From NCBI GenBank assembly GCA_014360745.1, contig JACIWY010000004.1, positions 1 through 26,679 on the forward strand: a stretch of 26,679 nucleotides of DNA. The letters are read 5' to 3'. Origin of the DNA: Chloroflexota bacterium. GTDB lineage: Bacteria > Chloroflexota > Anaerolineae > UBA1429. This document shows, one piece after another, positions 23,275 through 26,679 of the stretch; positions within the stretch are counted from its first letter, which is position 1; the number at the start of each line of letters is the position of its first letter. The notes under the pieces are model-generated. The model saw only the letters and a list, made by a program, of their open reading frames with translations. It was not told where the DNA came from and did not search any database. The position numbers and the translations under genes are program-made.

Positions 23275-25116
23275 CTAGCCACCGGGCGCCCAAAGCTGGA
23301 GATAGATCATCCGATCGAGGTTCACCCGTTCCACGTATTCGCGCGTCTCGCCGAACCAGGCAAAACGCAACAGATCATCGCGATCGCGGATCATGGGGTC
23401 TTGGAGCCATTGAGCCACGTTCCCCGGACCGGCGTTGTAAGCCATAAGCGCCAGCTCTACATCTCCCGAGTATTCTTGTAACAACTGCCCCAGATAATAA
23501 ATTCCCATTTGAATATTACGCTCAGGTGTAAAGGCATCGGCCGGGTCATAGGCCAGGTTGAGCTGTTGGGCCAGCATGCGCTGGGTGGCCGGCATAAGCT
23601 GCATCAAACCTCTGGCGCCGGCATGTGAACTTGCATTGGGAGCAAAAGCGCTCTCCTGGCGCATAACGGCCCAGACCAGCGCGGGGTCTATGCCATAGGC
23701 GCCGGCGCTCCCGTTCACGCTTTCGGCATAGGCCAAGGGGTAGGCCAGCCGCCACATCGCGCGGGGAGCATAGGGATGATCGGCGATATAAGCGCGCCCC
23801 AGGGAATAGGCCGCTACAAAGCGCCCTCGTCGGGCCAACTCCTCAGCCATGCGCAGGATCACCTCTGGCGTCTCGCTGACCAAGGCGGTGAGGCGCAGTT
23901 CGTCGATCGCCAGATCCTCTCGGCCTAGGCTCTCTAACGCTTGCACCCTAGCGAGCACTTCCGCCGTCAATGCCGCAATAGCATCCGACGGGTAGTCAGG
24001 CGCGAACTCGATCCGCATCTCGCCGCTCGCCCTCCAGGCCAGCCAGTTGGGAGCCATGCGCTGCAAGGCAGCCAACGCCCGCGCCGCTGTGTTGGCATCT
24101 CCTTGTCGGCGGGCGAGCACCCAGGCGCGGTAAGCGGCGTCGTCGGCCACATAGCTATCGCCACTGGCGATGGCCAGATAGGCCGCGAGCGCCTCAGTGA
24201 TGCGCCCCTCCTCCTCCAAGGCCCAGGTGGCCTTCCATAGCTCCAAAGGATCAGCGCTACTCACGGCCACCGTCTCGCCTCCCCAACCCTCTTCGTCTTC
24301 GGCCGTCGATGGCTGTGCGTCGCCAGCGTCGGTGGGCACAGGGGGCTGTTCCTCCTGCGGCGACACAGGCGAAGGGGTTGGCTCCGGCGGGGGCGCGGCC
24401 GAGCAGGCCCCATAGAGCTGTCGCTCCGCCTCGGCCTCTTGGGCGCGGCCCAGACAAACCAAGGCCTCGGCGCGCAAACGATGGCCCTCGCAACGGATGT
24501 CCTCGCGCAGGATGTCCAGCACATCGGAGCAATAATGGCGAGCGAGAAGATCGCCCGCCACGACCAACTCATCCGGGGCCGTGCGTCGCATTTCGACAAA
24601 GGCATCGGGGCGCTGACGCCCGAGCAAAGCTTTATAGTGCTCATAAGCGCTGGCGCGGGCGTTCTGCTCTTCGAGGTAACGGGCTAGCTCCAGGCGAATG
24701 TCCGGCCGGTCGTCGATGCTCAGGGCGGCGCGATATTCGCTCACCGTCTGGGGAGATTCGAGGACGGCATAGTAACGGGCCAGGGCCAAATGGGCGAGAA
24801 ACGCCGAAGGGCCATCGGGACGGTAGCGAGCGACGGCGTACAACGTCTCAACGGCATCCGGTGCGGGCAAGCGCGCCTCGGCGGCCCATAAGCGCCAATA
24901 ATCCTCTAGGACGGGAACGCGCCTGGCGAGGAGATCGTACAGCACGGCGGCACGCCCCGGGGCTGCCTGTCGCGCTTCGGCGTAGAGAGCCTTGGCAGAA
25001 CGCAGGCGGTCGCGATAAGCCCATGCCAGCGCCACGCCGATCAGAAGCAAGACAGCAAGCACCAATAAGGACCATCTTTGGCGTAGCGTGGCGAGGGATG
25101 CGAAGCTCGTCTTCAT
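23275..25116 (-). CDS. Slt-type soluble lytic transglycosylase with N-terminal membrane anchor
   Basis: The protein has 613 residues. An N-terminal transmembrane segment (about 15-33, LLVLAVLLLIGVALAWAY) anchors a helical-repeat domain like the Slt70 ring (about 40-460, interrupted by a Pro/Glu-rich insert near 240-280). The C-terminal SLT domain has catalytic Glu488 (MRQESAF), GLMQLMP (503-509) and AYNAGPGN (559-566), with ETREYV (590-595). It cleaves peptidoglycan to anhydro-muropeptides at the outer face of the cell. It starts inside the BamB-like gene stop (ATGA overlap), so they are translationally coupled. It is convergent with the aldolase gene across 100 nt that contains a weak GGGTGCC/GGCACCC repeat. 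Confidence 0.94.
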   Translation of the reverse strand: MKTSFASLATLRQRWSLLVLAVLLLIGVALAWAYRDRLRSAKALYAEARQAAPGRAAVLYDLLARRVPVLEDYWRLWAAEARLPAPDAVETLYAVARYRPDGPSAFLAHLALARYYAVLESPQTVSEYRAALSIDDRPDIRLELARYLEEQNARASAYEHYKALLGRQRPDAFVEMRRTAPDELVVAGDLLARHYCSDVLDILREDIRCEGHRLRAEALVCLGRAQEAEAERQLYGACSAAPPPEPTPSPVSPQEEQPPVPTDAGDAQPSTAEDEEGWGGETVAVSSADPLELWKATWALEEEGRITEALAAYLAIASGDSYVADDAAYRAWVLARRQGDANTAARALAALQRMAPNWLAWRASGEMRIEFAPDYPSDAIAALTAEVLARVQALESLGREDLAIDELRLTALVSETPEVILRMAEELARRGRFVAAYSLGRAYIADHPYAPRAMWRLAYPLAYAESVNGSAGAYGIDPALVWAVMRQESAFAPNASSHAGARGLMQLMPATQRMLAQQLNLAYDPADAFTPERNIQMGIYYLGQLLQEYSGDVELALMAYNAGPGNVAQWLQDPMIRDRDDLLRFAWFGETREYVERVNLDRMIYLQLWAPGG

Positions 25117-26189
25117 GGAAAAGTTGTTCCGGCATCGAGCTGCAAGGCATAGACAAAACCGTCGATGGTGCCCCCGTAAAGCCGATCCTCAACAAGGGCA
25201 AGGCCGCCGATGATCGGGCTGCCCAAGGGATAACGCCAGAGCTCCCGCCCCGTTCGGGCTTCGAGGCCGTGTAAGGTGCCCTCGGCGTCGGCCACGATAA
25301 GGGATGCGCGCCACACAAGAGGCTGCGCGCGCACCGGCCCGGACACGTTGATCTGCCACAAGGACTGGCCATCGGCGAGGCGCAGGCTGAACACCCGTCC
25401 GGCGTTGGTGGCCCCGTAGATGCGTTGCCCATCGGTAACGAGGCCGGCATCCACAGCGCTGCCGACGTCGCGCCTCCAACGCGGCTGACCGGTGGCCGCA
25501 TCAAAGGCATAGACCCGCCGATCCGAGGCGCCGACCAAGATCGCGCCTTTTTGCACAAGCGGCGCGGACACAACATCTCCGCCCAAGCGTGTGCGCCAGC
25601 GCAACGAACCATCGTCAAGCGCCAACGCATAGAGGTAATTATCGACCGAGCCCACATAGACAACGGCGTCGGCGACGGTTGGCGCGCCCAAGATGGCCCC
25701 GCCGGTGCGAAAGCGCCAGCGCAATGAACCATCGGCCACAGAGAGGGCATACAGTGCGCCGTCCTCCGAGGCCGCCAAGATAAGATCGGCGGCAGCGGCC
25801 AACGGCGCCGAGATCCACCCTCCGGTGGCATAACGCCAACGCGAGCTGCCATCGATGGCCGACAACATGCGCACCAGGCCGTCCCAAGAACCGATCGCCA
25901 CACGCCCCTCCACAGGCACGGGGCGCGAGGTGATATTATCGCCCGTTTCGTGGCGCCAACGCTCGGCGCCAGTATCGGCATCGAGGGCATACAGCCGATT
26001 ATCGTCGGTGCCGATATACACGCTGCCCTCGGCGACGGCGGGCGCGCAGCGCACATAGTCCCCGGCCTTGTACTCCCACAAAAAGTGGGGACGCTCCCCC
26101 TGAGCGGCGCCGGATGTTCGTCCTCCATCACAAGCCATGAGCGACCCAATCAGGATGAGCAGCAGAGCGCAATAAATGAGCGTTCTCAT
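25113..26189 (-). CDS. PQQ-repeat beta-propeller lipoprotein (BamB-like)
   Basis: The protein has 358 residues. ATG 26189 is chosen because GAGGA lies about ten bases upstream and the product has a lipoprotein signal: MRTLIYCALLLILIGSLMAC with lipobox Cys20. Seven clear repeats of the type LYALDADTGxxRWRxxTG, plus a closing VYALQLDAG strand, predict an eight-bladed propeller like BamB and PQQ-binding dehydrogenases; no PQQ dehydrogenase catalytic residues are seen. It likely serves as a scaffold at the cell surface, in partnership with the coupled lytic transglycosylase. It follows the amidohydrolase gene after 16 nt. Confidence 0.88.
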   Translation of the reverse strand: MRTLIYCALLLILIGSLMACDGGRTSGAAQGERPHFLWEYKAGDYVRCAPAVAEGSVYIGTDDNRLYALDADTGAERWRHETGDNITSRPVPVEGRVAIGSWDGLVRMLSAIDGSSRWRYATGGWISAPLAAAADLILAASEDGALYALSVADGSLRWRFRTGGAILGAPTVADAVVYVGSVDNYLYALALDDGSLRWRTRLGGDVVSAPLVQKGAILVGASDRRVYAFDAATGQPRWRRDVGSAVDAGLVTDGQRIYGATNAGRVFSLRLADGQSLWQINVSGPVRAQPLVWRASLIVADAEGTLHGLEARTGRELWRYPLGSPIIGGLALVEDRLYGGTIDGFVYALQLDAGTTFP

Positions 26190-26205
26190 CCGCACCGTTC
26201 CTCGC

Positions 26206-26679
26206 TCAGGAGAGGCCGAAAAGCTCCTCGCCGTTCTTGAGCATGATATGGTCGGCAATGTCGCGGGCTGTGCTTTCGCTGATATCGCCGCTGGCGATCT
26301 TGTCCTCCAGCACCTGGGCGATGCCGCGCTTGGCCTGCAAAGAATAGCCGACATTACACCAAGGAAGGCGTGTGTCGGCGCCATAACCCAAAATCTTGTT
26401 AAAGGGCACGCCGTCGATCCACTCTGAGAGCGCCCGTGCGCTCTCTGTCGGATTCATCGCCCAGGCCCAACAGAGGTCGGGCCAGAGATTGGGATAGTTC
26501 TTGGCCATGGCGCCCAACTCCGAAGCCCACGGCCAGGAGGCATGGAAAAAGTCGAACCGCACGCGGCGGTATTTGTCCAAAATGGGCAATAAAAAGAGCG
26601 CCTTGGTGCCGGCCAGCGATCCCCAGTTGCCGGCCAAATAGCCGGTATGAATTTGGACGGGCAGATTCTCGGCCTCGGC
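26206..26679 (-). CDS. Amidohydrolase/uronate isomerase-like TIM-barrel protein, partial (3' end)
   Basis: The window holds the last 157 residues; the gene continues beyond 26679. LPVQIHTGYLAGNWG, VRFDFFHASWPWASELGAMA, YPNLWPDLCWAWAMNP and ILGYGADTR follow the order of the amidohydrolase-2 / metallo-dependent hydrolase barrel, with an HTG histidine and the late GAD aspartate (usually GSD) that commonly binds or activates water. Its reaction (decarboxylase, lactonase or isomerase) cannot be told from this part. It lies 16 nt before the lipoprotein gene and may be in the same transcript. Confidence 0.78.
   Translation of the reverse strand, partial: AEAENLPVQIHTGYLAGNWGSLAGTKALFLLPILDKYRRVRFDFFHASWPWASELGAMAKNYPNLWPDLCWAWAMNPTESARALSEWIDGVPFNKILGYGADTRLPWCNVGYSLQAKRGIAQVLEDKIASGDISESTARDIADHIMLKNGEELFGLS

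Noticed and set aside
24848..26149. A 433-codon open frame on the - strand
   Set aside because: It is in another frame of the PQQ-repeat lipoprotein and transglycosylase genes; its Trp/Cys/Arg-rich, low-complexity product is typical of a shadow frame.

Overview
The window looks like a piece of a GC-rich bacterial chromosome, most likely from a Chloroflexota lineage (Anaerolineae/Caldilineae-like). This is inference. It rests on a serine/threonine kinase with FHA, thrombospondin-3 repeats and Thr/Pro-rich linkers, a contractile-injection (eCIS-type) gene set, and many acid-sugar and Mo-hydroxylase catabolic genes. There is no 16S gene, tRNA or marker that fixes the taxon. Every stretch longer than about 300 bases holds a gene.

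Region A (3-7191, + strand) is the 3' part of a contractile injection locus. It holds a baseplate J-type protein, a second tail/baseplate protein carrying an N-terminal FHA domain, a papain-like (AvrRpt2/C70-type) cysteine protease whose N-terminus has the LQRxxGNRAV motif typical of eCIS cargo, and a 1064-residue membrane Ser/Thr kinase with its own FHA domain and an outer Ca-binding repeat region. Together they suggest an injection machine whose assembly or firing may be controlled by threonine phosphorylation, as in the T6SS PpkA/Fha pathway.

Region B (7291-8409, +) is an enolase-superfamily acid-sugar dehydratase, set off from region A by a perfect 16-bp inverted repeat. Region C (14657 down to 8422, -) is a tight seven-gene molybdenum hydroxylase operon: mocA-like cytidylyltransferase, FAD subunit, 2Fe-2S subunit, large Mo subunit, MoaD-like protein, XdhC and a SAM methyltransferase. 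Region D (14866-17251, +) is a sulfatase and a URO-D-like protein, divergent from region C; both directions have good sigma-70-type promoters.

Region E (19500 down to 17404, -) holds a small SWIM zinc-finger protein, a PEP mutase-superfamily enzyme whose gating loop matches phosphonopyruvate hydrolase, and a DUF1932-type NAD(P) dehydrogenase. A near-consensus promoter followed by an intrinsic terminator lies in the SWIM gene leader. Region F (19691-23174) has a tyrosyl-tRNA synthetase lacking its N-terminal half, lying directly against an FGGY sugar kinase gene, and a divergent class II aldolase. The aldolase leader contains a promoter, direct repeats and a hairpin with a T6 tract (attenuator or small RNA).

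Region G (26679 down to 23275, -) is a partial amidohydrolase, a BamB-like PQQ-repeat lipoprotein and a Slt-type lytic transglycosylase. The most interesting points are the FHA/kinase-linked injection system with its protease cargo, the truncated tyrS, and the two 'promoter, about 110 nt, terminator, gene' leaders.
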